From: Trachelipus rathkii
Taxonomy: Eukaryota > Arthropoda > Malacostraca > Isopoda > Trachelipodidae
Length of the DNA: 17,500 nt
Direction: 5' to 3'
Assembly (NCBI GenBank): GCA_015478945.1
Contig: JABUQX010118607.1
Coordinates: 12,501-30,000, forward strand
Shown here one piece after another: positions 9,748 through 17,500 of the stretch; within the stretch, counting starts at the first letter, position 1, and each line of letters begins with the position of its first letter. Under the pieces are notes generated by a model that did no database searches, was not told the origin of the DNA, and saw only the letters and a program-made list of their open reading frames with translations. The translations under genes were made by a program, and so were the position numbers.

Positions 9748-10020
9748 GAAATGGTTTCGAACAATAGAAAGTGTCCAACGAAATTGAGTACGAAGTTCTG
9801 TCTCTTCGGGGTGGGAAGCGGAGGGCTTACTATTGTGACCTGAGTTTTGCGCATCTTGCGAACATCAGAACTAATGCAAAGTTTAGTGATGCAAGTCTGT
9901 TATTAATTTTCCATAAAAATTGCAAGGCTCATTGGCGACGCTTGCCTGCAACAAATGGGTGAAAGGCTGAAAAAGTCGGTATATGTATACAAATATAGAC
10001 TAAGGAGGTGTAAGTACAGA
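9748..10020 (+). other. Unique segment with an ATG-less 64-codon open frame
   Basis: After the GAA repeat, a frame is open from 9768 to a TGA at 9960-9962. It has no ATG near its beginning; the only early start would be GTG at 9771. The peptide has mixed composition (it includes YYCDLSFAHLANIRTNAKF and CKAHWRRLPATNG) but matches no family I recognise. The same frame upstream of one TAG runs back into the glutamate-coding part of the GAA repeat. It could be a relic exon or chance. Confidence 0.2.
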
Positions 10021-10329
10021 ATTTTAGGAAAATAATTTTTTATGTACATTTTTGTTATATCTAATAAGTAACAGGTAAAGAAAGTGTGTTATCTTGAAGT
10101 AAGATAAGTAACTCTCGTTTATCGTTTCCTGTTTCATAAGAATAACTTTGATGCTTGTTTTGTAATTTAAATAAGAGTATGGAGAATCAAGTTGATGATG
10201 CATATTTAAACCTTTAAGCTTAATAGTCTTAAATTCAGTATTAGATTTCATTCTTTTTACTTTAGTTACAGTAATCCAGACCATCTTAACGCATGAAAGA
10301 TGCAACATACGCAGTTGACTCGCTTACTC
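10021..10329 (-). other. AT-rich unique segment with a 94-codon minus-strand frame
   Basis: A frame starting with ATG is open on the minus strand from 10308 to 10024. The product would be rich in Lys, Ile, Leu, Tyr and Asn, as expected from random AT-rich sequence, with no domain, signal or repeat that I recognise. No promoter or polyadenylation arrangement is convincing. I regard it as probably not a gene. Confidence 0.15.
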
Positions 10330-10400
10330 CACTTTGCACAACAAATCTATTATCAAATATAACACACACAACTACCACAACCCACACCACACACGCACAC
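10330..10400. repeat. CA-rich low-complexity tract
   Basis: Short run of ACACACAACTACCACAACCC and CACACCACACACGCACACG words. It is the only clearly C-rich and G-poor plus-strand patch in the central part of the window. It resembles a decayed (CA)n microsatellite. Confidence 0.6.
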
Positions 10401-10783
10401 GATATATATATCTATATTAATATTAAGAATTATATTTATATTACTATCTTATTTATATAGTTATTATCTATTTTATATATTAAATGAAATGAAAATAAGA
10501 TGGTTAAATGGTGAGGTATATATAATATATATTAATATATATATATTATAATTAGTAATATAAGAGTAATATATATATATTAGCTATATTTATATAAGGT
10601 ATAGATATATATAAGTATAGAAGAGGCAGTATAATTATAGTAATATATATAGACGTAGTAGGTATATATAATAAAATATTATGACGATAAGTATATATAA
10701 TTGTATAATATTACTTATAATATCTTACGACATATATATATATATAATATATAACAAATATATATAATATTATATAAATGATA

Positions 10784-10818
<35 letters not shown>

Positions 10819-11455
10819 TATTAGATATAGTATGATATAGTATGACTAAGTATGTAACTATATATATATCACATATATAATATATAGCTAATAATACGAT
10901 TATAATTTTATATATATAGTAGTATATACCGCACGAGTAATAATATATACTATTATTATATATTATATATATATACTATACTATATATATATATATATTA
11001 ATATAGATATATATATATATATAGTAGAATATATATATATAGTTAGAATTAATTATAGATTATAATATAATAAGAATAGAGATAATATATATATATATAA
11101 GATAGTGTAAGAGGACGGTGATATTTATAATAGAGTTTCATAGGATAATATAAGTAACTGTCGAAACTATATTAATATAGAGATATTAGTAGGTATATAT
11201 ATATATATATAAGGAATAAATATTAATATATTTTAGGTATATATTATCATACTAGGTGGCGAGAGGTGACTGGTATAGATTTAATATAATAATGAGTATA
11301 TATATATGAGATTTTTATATATATATATATTACTATATATATAATCTTAAATATACGTAGTAATTAAGTAGTAAAGTGAAAATTCTTAAGCTATCGTCAC
11401 GTGTAAGTTACTAGTCTAAATTGAGTAGTTTATATTATGTATATATACATATATT
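10401..11455. repeat. Degenerate AT repeat
   Basis: Long (TA)n array with TAA, TAG and TATTA interruptions. Only brief unique patches occur, around 11105-11165 and 11255-11280. No gene is visible. Confidence 0.88.
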
Positions 11456-11620
11456 AGAATATAACACGTTAGGATGCTGGACAGGCAGCGTGAACATCAC
11501 GCGATCGCGCGGTACATCCGCCGAGCATCCCGCGGCTTTATTGAAGACTCCGATCCGGAATATCGTATCCGCGATTTGCCCTAGCGGGAATGATTGGCGA
11601 CTGGGATGAAGATGTTTTAT
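11456..11620 (+). other. CpG-rich island with a short coding-like frame
   Basis: This GC-rich patch stands in AT repeat and contains ACGCGATCGCGCGG and other CpG-dense words. An ATG frame at 11474-11584 gives 36 residues, starting MLDRQREHHAIARYI and ending SDPEYRIRDLP before TAG. Its charged, helix-like composition and varied codons differ from the surrounding low-complexity frames. An overlapping 62-codon plus frame (11421-11609) starts in the AT repeat and is less convincing. No family is recognised. It may be a fragment of a transposon or viral gene or of an exon, or a chance open frame in GC-rich DNA. Confidence 0.25.
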
Positions 11621-13195
11621 TGTCGAGATTTTGAAAAAGGAAGTATTATTAATAATATTTAGATAATACTAAGATGAATTGAAAACAAGTAAAATGGAAA
11701 TAATGTGGTAATAAATTACGTTAAAGGCATTCACAAGCGGCTTAGAGATAGTTAGCCATAATGATATTAAATTAGTTAGTGCATAAGAGTCAGAATATCC
11801 CAACAAGCTTTGAAGATGAAATGTAATCACTTTATATGGATTGGAAAGAAGATTGTCAAGAGCAATTCGCATGCTTCGTACAGAGTGTGTATTACAATTA
11901 AGCATCTATATATTAATTATGGGAAAAATAACATCATATACTGCATTAGCTATGAACAATTTGAAGAACTGGACAAAAAATAAAGCGGCCTGAGCTTCAT
12001 GTGTCTATGTAAAGATAAGGCCAATTGAATGGTATGCTCAACGGGTAAGAGGGAATCGTTGTCGAACTCATCTTCAATGAAAAATGATGACGGTTAAGAA
12101 AGAATGAAAGATGTATTTAAAACTAGGGTAGAGAGAGGTTTGGTTCTTGTGAAATTAATAATTCATGATATTCAAAACTTAACTTAGATGATGTCCCGTA
12201 ATATAAGCAAGTTTTTTTGTAAGACGATATAGAATAAGTATTAAATGTTACTTGAGGATGGATTGAAAAGTTGAGAATATAGACTCCAGAATTCTGACAG
12301 TCCTGTTAATTCGCCCACATAAGTAGAAGAGGAAAAAAAACAAAACTCTACGAAAGGCATTCTCATCGAGTAAACGTCATAACATGAATAGTCAAAGATG
12401 GAAGAATTTTCTACAGTCCAGTATGTGATGAGAACACAACGCATTACGAAGATGTAGTGCAAAATGATTGAAAAGCTACAGATAGAAAAATGATTAATTT
12501 CAATGAGAAGTCCATGAAGGAAATACAAGCAAATTGAAGCACATTAAGGCAAAATGTATCCGATTGATAATATTTGCAAGGACAACTTTTCAATCCGAAA
12601 GTCTATTAATATAGCCATTCATTAAAAAGATAAAAATGAATATAAGAAATCAACATCTCTACAGTAATATCAATAATGATTCATTGGAAAGAATGTTTAT
12701 AACCAGTCCAGAGTGATGAGAAAGCCACACATATATTCAATGTAAAGATTCAGTTGCAAATGCGAGTTTGAATAATATGATATAAGCAAAGAATGACGAC
12801 TAGATACAAGTATAGTACCATGAGATCCTATATGGGGAGTGTTTAATTAAGCAAATGAAAAATGTTTTACAGATTAAGTAAAGGCCTTGCAAGGAATACC
12901 TGTCTTACCAACTAGTGTTTCAGTGGATAGAGAGGTATGGATAGCATTGGATTAATATGATATGATGAAAAGAGAAACAGCTCAGTGCGAAAAGGGCCAG
13001 AAATTGGAGTCGTTCTCAACGGATAGGACACACTTCCATAGACTAATTAGAGATGAGAGTGTTCAATCTAGTGAAAAAGTTAGATAATAGGTAACGATGG
13101 ATGTAAAAAAGAATCGTGATTTTATTAAGGTAAGGAGGGTAATGCGAAAGAGGATTGATGGGGTTTTTGAGTTGGGTCCGTCCGAACGGTAATAA
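11621..13195. other. A/G-rich unique DNA with no identified gene
   Basis: A 1.6-kb non-repetitive stretch, A-rich and C-poor on the plus strand. Minus-strand frames occur at 11905-11669 (78 codons) and 12528-12241 (95 codons). Their products are rich in Phe, Ser, Ile, Leu and Tyr, as expected from the complement of A/G-rich DNA, and I see no domain or conserved motif. No tRNA, tandem period or inverted repeat stood out. It may be intronic or a decayed insertion. Confidence 0.5.
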
Positions 13196-13380
13196 TTATA
13201 GTTTATCGTGTGGTAAACTGAATATATTATAATATTTATTATATAATATATACGATTGAATAGTATATATATATATATATAGTATATCTATATATATATA
13301 TATTATTTATATGTAATAGCCGAAAGCGCCAGTAAATATACTATGTTATATAAGTATATATATATAGTATTAAGGTTCGA
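13196..13380. repeat. AT repeat flanking a GC-rich island
   Basis: Degenerate (TA)n, interrupted near 13318-13335 by GCCGAAAGCGCCAG, leading into the GC-rich island on the right. Confidence 0.7.
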
Positions 13381-13545
13381 AGACGAAAGAATAGGGAAAT
13401 TAGTATGAAACATGCAGGCAGACGGCATTGTCATCAGCGTGGCATTAGGAGCTGGGAGAGCGGGTACCGCGATAAAATCGACAACATCCCGATTCCCCAT
13501 CCCGCATCCGGGATGCGAAAAAATGACATCTGCTAGATCATAATT
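13381..13545. other. GC-rich island with open frames on both strands
   Basis: An isolated GC-rich patch between AT repeats. On the plus strand an ATG frame at 13405-13536 gives 43 residues, starting MKHAGRRHCHQRG. On the minus strand a frame with ATG at 13500 continues to 13303; its first 44 residues have mixed composition (MGNRDVVDFIAVPALPAPNA at the start) before it runs into AT-repeat-encoded Ile and Tyr. The minus frame stays open upstream beyond its ATG to at least 13545. A near-perfect palindrome, CGCATCC-G-GGATGCG, lies at 13503-13517. Both strands cannot easily be coding, and no family is recognised. A captured gene fragment, a short transposon end or chance are all possible. Confidence 0.25.
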
Positions 13546-13666
13546 AATATATATATATAATATATAATATAATATAAATGATTATAGAGTTATATATGTT
13601 AGATTATATAATATATTATATAATAGTATATATTATATAATATATATATATATATATATATAATAT

Positions 13667-13698
<32 letters not shown>

Positions 13699-13910
13699 TA
13701 TTATATATATATATTATTATTTATTTTATTATAAAATATAGTATATATATATATATAATATTATATATATAAATTATATATAATAATATATATATTTATT
13801 AATTATATAAATATATATATATATACTATATTATATTATTATATTATATTATATTATATATATATATTATATATATATAATAATATTATTATACTATATA
13901 ATATTATATT

Positions 13911-13944
<34 letters not shown>

Positions 13945-14171
13945 TATATATATATGATATATATATATATATATCTATATATTATATATGTTTATATATA
14001 TATTATATATATATATTATATATATTAATATATATATATTAATATATTATATATATATATTATAATATATATATATATATAATATACTATAGAGTTATAT
14101 ATATATATAGTATATATATATATATATATTATATATATTATTATAATATAATATATATATATATTATTATA

Positions 14172-14206
<35 letters not shown>
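13546..14206. repeat. AT dinucleotide repeat, purest array of the window
   Basis: About 660 bp of (TA)n with ATTA, TAATA and rare single interruptions. It is nearly devoid of G and C. Such DNA melts and extrudes cruciforms easily and is difficult to sequence and assemble, so its true length is uncertain. Confidence 0.95.
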
Positions 14207-15190
14207 CTTCTAACTCACTTTCCTGCACTGAACCATTCCTTCTTTAGAGCTCCTGCATCCCTATACCGCCTCTAAGTTGGCTCGTCCAATATCATTCAGG
14301 ACTGAATGTTTCAGATTGCTCTGGTAAAGAGTTAGATGACAGATTAGGTTAATGGGATGTGTTATTCGGGTCTGGTTAAATTTGGCAGATACTTAGTAGT
14401 GGTTGGTTGAGATGAATCTGTGTTGTTATTATTGTAAGTTTTGGATGGTGCAATTTCGTTGGCTAAGATGACTGGCTATTCTTGTAAATGGAGTTGAATT
14501 CTGGGCTTTTTCTGGTGGATGAGTGTAAAATGTGTTGTGAACTGCGTCTTATGTTTCTGTGTATTAGTGAGAATTTTTTGGTGTATGATGTGCTGTTTTG
14601 AGAGAGGTGGGATTTGGTCAGGATCTTTTGTAGAGTAGGTTTGGTGATGAGTACTGTTTAGTCTGTGATGTTGTGATTTGAGAGGCAGTATGGAATGGTG
14701 TTAAGGGTGTTTTGGAGTTTTGGCACAGATTGTGTGCCCATCATATCAAGGTTATTTATGGTAAGTATTTTGATTCTTCTGGTGGTGTTGTTTTGTGGTG
14801 TTTTGATGTTCTCTTGTTATAGTTTCGTAGTGCTTTGCTTTGTGTTGTTTGGATTTCGTTTGTTGTTTTTAACAGAAGTTGGTTTAAGTGGGGAGGCGTA
14901 GTGTTGGCGTATGTTTGTTGTACATGGTGGTGGATGTCTGTTTGTTGTGTGAAGTCTGTGCGGCGTATGGTTTCTAATATGTTAATTTCTTGTTGCTGAT
15001 GAAATTATGTTGTCTATGTGTTTCTAAAGGTGAAGATGAGTGTCCAAGTGATAATCAGAAGGCAGTTTTGGGAGTTTTGTTTGAAAGTAATGGAATGTTT
15101 TTTAGGTAAGATTTGAGGGTGTGTGGTGCTAGTTGGAGCAGTGGTGATTAAAATGTGATTGATGTTGCTTTGGTAGGTAAGACATTCATT
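14207..15190. other. G/T-rich, C-depleted unique stretch
   Basis: After about 130 bp of balanced sequence (14207-14335), the plus strand becomes strongly G/T-rich; 14641-14700 has 22 G against 3 C. Words such as TGTGTTG, GGTGG and TTTTGTGG recur without a fixed period. The 68-codon plus frame at 14695-14901 encodes mostly Val, Leu, Phe and Cys because of the T/G content and is not credible as a membrane protein. No gene is identified. Confidence 0.6.
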
Positions 15191-15207
15191 TGTTGTCGTG
15201 TGTGTAT

Positions 15208-15280
15208 TAATAATATATATTTATTATATATATATATATATTTATATTATATATTATATATATTATATATACTTATTATA
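15208..15280. repeat. Short AT repeat
   Basis: (TA)n with a few TTA and TAT interruptions. It sits at the boundary where the plus strand changes from G/T-rich to T/C-rich. Confidence 0.85.
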
Positions 15281-15293
15281 TGTCTTTTCCTCA

Positions 15294-15462
15294 GATCGAT
15301 AGATAAGCTAGATAGATGATAGATAGATAGATGAGAGAGAGATAGATAGATATGATAGATAGAATAGATAGATAGATATGATAGATAGATAGATAGCTAG
15401 ATAGAATAGATGATAGTAGATAGATAGATAGATAAGATAGAATAGATAGAAGATAGATAGAT
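15294..15462. repeat. (GATA)n microsatellite
   Basis: About 170 bp of GATA units in the plus orientation with frequent deletions and substitutions (GATGATAG, GAGAGAG, AGAATAGA). Confidence 0.95.
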
Positions 15463-16160
15463 TCACTTTTCTTTCATAAAAACTCTAAGCTTGTTTGCTC
15501 TTACTATTATGTGATATTCACTAAAGAGATGCTTCACAAAATTGCAATTGTTTCCAATGAAAAACCATTACCTAGTTTTTTCCATCTCGGAACGAGGTGT
15601 AATCATTTACTTCGTTTATATTATAACCACTTATTCTGTTGAACATATAAACTTTCTGTTTTCTTCTCACTCTCTCTGACATTTGCAAAGAATGTATAAT
15701 TCTTTAATACTTCATTCCCTCGAGTTCTTGTTCTTCATGTCATCGCTACTGTCCTAATCCTTCTGCTAAGTGAACCTTTGTTCAATCACTTTTGCTCTTG
15801 TTTCACCTAGACAATTCGGGAGCTATTCTTCATTTCTTTTTCCTTCCAACTTATTATGTAAATATAATTCTATATCTCTCTTCTTAGTATGTAATTCATA
15901 TTCTTCATCTTAATGATAAAAATTGTATTATCTTGGCGATATCCCTTCGTTTTCTCAAAGATTGTGCTTTCAAACATTCATCTTCCTTGGTAACTGATCC
16001 CTCTGCTTTTATTAGTCATGCACATTTCATCCTGTATTTGCTTCTGTTCATTCATCTGTGCTGAATAAGGAATCTCCAATCCTGAACTGTTCGTCCTATA
16101 ATTTCGTAGAATCTCTTTTTTAACGAAGTTTTCGCATAATTTTACTTGAGCAAACCCCGA
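15463..16160. other. T/C-rich unique DNA with no identified gene
   Basis: Unique sequence with C more frequent than G on the plus strand; 15721-15780 has 16 C against 10 G, opposite to the region left of the GATA repeat. Pyrimidine tracts and TTC or CTT words are common. No long open frame is seen on either strand. It could be intronic or intergenic. Confidence 0.55.
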
Positions 16161-16164
16161 AAGG

Positions 16165-16219
16165 AGAAAAAAAAAAAAAAAGGTGTAAAATTGTAAATTT
16201 ATAAAAAAAAAAAAAAAAA
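16165..16219 (+). repeat. Two poly(A) runs
   Basis: Two A runs of roughly 15-18 residues are separated by about 20 bp (GTGTAAAATTGTAAATTTAT). They lie about 45 bp upstream of the telomere-like CCTAA block. Such runs could be the 3' tail of a retroposed element, but no upstream coding sequence or target-site duplication was found. Confidence 0.6.
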
Positions 16220-16265
16220 GAAAAAATCTAGTTATTTAAAAGTTTTTCCTATAGATCACAAATAT

Positions 16266-16430
16266 TACCTACTAACCTAACCTGACTACTAACCTAACTA
16301 ACTACTAATAACCTAACTAACTGAACTAACCTAACCTAACCTAACTAACTAAGCTAAACCTAACTACACCTAACTAACTATACCTAAGCCTAGACCTAAC
16401 CTACATAACCTAACAAACTAACTTCCTAAC
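16266..16430 (-). repeat. Degenerate telomere-like CCTAA/TTAGG repeat (interstitial)
   Basis: About 165 bp built from CCTAA pentamers mixed with CTAA tetramers and mutated units (CCTGA, GCCTA, ACACC). The G-rich strand (TTAGG) is on the minus strand. TTAGG is the ancestral arthropod telomere repeat. Here unique DNA lies on both sides and the units are degenerate, so this is an interstitial block rather than a chromosome end. It is the main taxonomic clue in the window. Confidence 0.88.
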
Positions 16431-17160
16431 GCTTTTTCGGATTGTACGGGATTTTTTTTTTGGATTTCGTCTACCATTTTCCCTGTGAGATTGGATAGTC
16501 AATTCTTGAAGAAGGATTTGGAAAAATCGTAAATTTTCTAATCTTATTTCGGATATCCTATATAAGTTCATTTTTATTGGCATAAGTAACTGTTTTTCTG
16601 TAAACTTATTTTAGTGAATATTTTCTTGTGGTAATTTAAGATACTGAAAGATTTTTCAATTAATGACGATTCCAACGTTTCGATTTCTTTCTATCCATTT
16701 CATCTTTCATATCTATCTTTTAGATATTTTTCTCCTTTTCTGATTTCCTTTCGGTCGGTTTATTTAGCAGCTGCTGTATTTTATTTTCCCCTTTGATATT
16801 TAAATGAACCAATGTGTGGATTTATTCAGAGTTTTCCTATTGCTATTCTTCTCAATTTTGGGTAGAGAAAAAAAGGCATTTTAATCTAAAAACTTATTTT
16901 TCAACTTAATGTTCGATATAATCCTTTCACACAACTGAAATATTTCCTCAAAATCCACATCTGGCAAACCTTGTTTCTTTTATTTATATTCTTGCTGTTT
17001 CCAATTCTGTTGAATGTCTTGGAAGGATTTGAATACTTAGGTTTTGTGCTGTGAGTGTATTCAGCCTATTTTACACTTTCCACAGATAATTTACTTGCTT
17101 TTATTGAAGAGTCCTTGCATGTAATGGTGAAAATTATTAGTATACGTAAAATTTGCTCGA
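16431..17160. other. T-rich unique DNA with no identified gene
   Basis: T-rich, slightly pyrimidine-biased unique sequence. No open frame of note, tandem period or inverted repeat was seen. Confidence 0.55.
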
Positions 17161-17225
17161 AATAGTATAGATAAGTATAGATAGGTATAGTATAGTATTA
17201 GTATAGTATAGTATATAGTATTAGA
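17161..17225. repeat. (TATAG)n short tandem repeat
   Basis: About 65 bp of TATAG pentamers with interruptions (TATAGATAAG, TATTAG). Confidence 0.85.
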
Positions 17226-17411
17226 TAACAATTTTTCGTTTGTTTAATCTTGCAGAATTTGCTGATTTTCGATTTACTTAGACATTTTTTTTTAATTAGC
17301 ATTTTGATACCAATGAACTTTTCTACTTTTTTCCTGAGCATCTTTGTTCCAGCAGTAAATAGTTTAATAATCTTTTCTCTTTCTTGTTTGTGTAGTTTTG
17401 TTCGACTATAT
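17226..17411. other. T-rich spacer
   Basis: Unique T-rich sequence between two microsatellites. Nothing recognisable is in it. Confidence 0.5.
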
Positions 17412-17500
17412 AGGGATATAATATAATATAATAATATAATAATAATAAATAATAAAAATAAATAATAAATAATAATTAATAAAATAAATAATATATAATA
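17412..17500. repeat. (AAT)n / (TAATA)n microsatellite running off the window
   Basis: AT-only sequence of AATAAT, AATATAAT and AATAAATAAT units that continues to the right edge, so its full length is not seen. Confidence 0.9.

Noticed and set aside
9554..9854. Phe- and Leu-rich minus-strand frames (74 and 79 codons)
   Set aside because: They are direct translations of the complement of the GAA microsatellite.
12241..12528. 95-codon minus-strand frame, longest ATG frame in the central unique region
   Set aside because: Its composition (Phe, Ser, Ile, Tyr) is what the complement of A/G-rich DNA gives, with no motif, signal or neighbouring exon. It is kept only as a mention.
14695..14901. 68-codon plus frame resembling a membrane protein
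   Set aside because: The Val, Leu, Phe and Cys runs follow from T/G-rich sequence; such hydrophobic frames are expected by chance here.
15294..15462. CRISPR-like array
   Set aside because: The regular spacing is simply the GATA microsatellite; there are no repeat-spacer units and no cas genes.
1..17500. Mitochondrial DNA with GC clusters, as in some fungi
   Set aside because: The AT background with GC-rich hairpin islands resembles it superficially. However, no mitochondrial protein, rRNA or tRNA gene is seen in 17.5 kb, and CCTAA, GATA and GAA repeats fit nuclear animal DNA better.

Overview
This window looks like non-coding, repeat-dominated DNA from an animal nuclear genome. I found no gene I can name, no intact open frame with a recognisable domain, no rRNA or tRNA and no CRISPR array. 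Three things point to an arthropod, and most plausibly to an SSR-rich crustacean such as a decapod. First, there is a degenerate block of the arthropod telomeric pentamer (CCTAA/TTAGG). Second, degenerate AT microsatellite is very abundant. Third, several other simple repeats are present (GAA, GATA, TATAG, AAT). The taxonomic reading is inference; the repeats themselves are seen directly.

Layout, left to right. 1-1577 is degenerate AT repeat. 1578-1850 is a block rich in the hexamer GATTCG, and a related block lies in the same orientation at 7868-8140. 2049-3486 is the best-supported discrete element: a 1.4-kb foldback structure whose two arms are diverged inverted copies of each other over nearly their full length. 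It has a strong inner inverted repeat (2084-2123 against 3414-3452) and TTAA at both outer edges. 3487-5880 is AT repeat followed by moderate-GC unique sequence that is poor in C on the plus strand; its minus strand has many short open frames that may be composition artefacts. 5881-6111 is a sharply GC-rich island full of short hairpins. 6112-7867 is AT repeat with an imperfect 90-bp tandem duplication (6781-6960) and a moderate-GC segment (7131-7430).

8141-9480 is C-poor AT-rich DNA. 9621-9747 is a GAA microsatellite followed by a short unique segment. 10330-10400 is CA-rich. 10401-11455 is AT repeat. 11456-11620 and 13381-13545 are two small GC-rich islands with short open frames, separated by A/G-rich unique DNA. 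13546-14206 is the purest AT repeat. 14207-15190 is strikingly G/T-rich, and the base skew reverses after the AT and GATA repeats (15208-15462) to T/C-rich DNA that continues to about 17400. That last part holds two poly(A) runs and the telomere-like block (16266-16430), then TATAG and AAT repeats at the right edge.

Nothing here can be assembled into a pathway. The interest lies in repeat architecture: the foldback element, the paired GATTCG blocks, the interstitial telomere-like block beside poly(A) runs, the isolated GC-rich islands, and the strand asymmetry.
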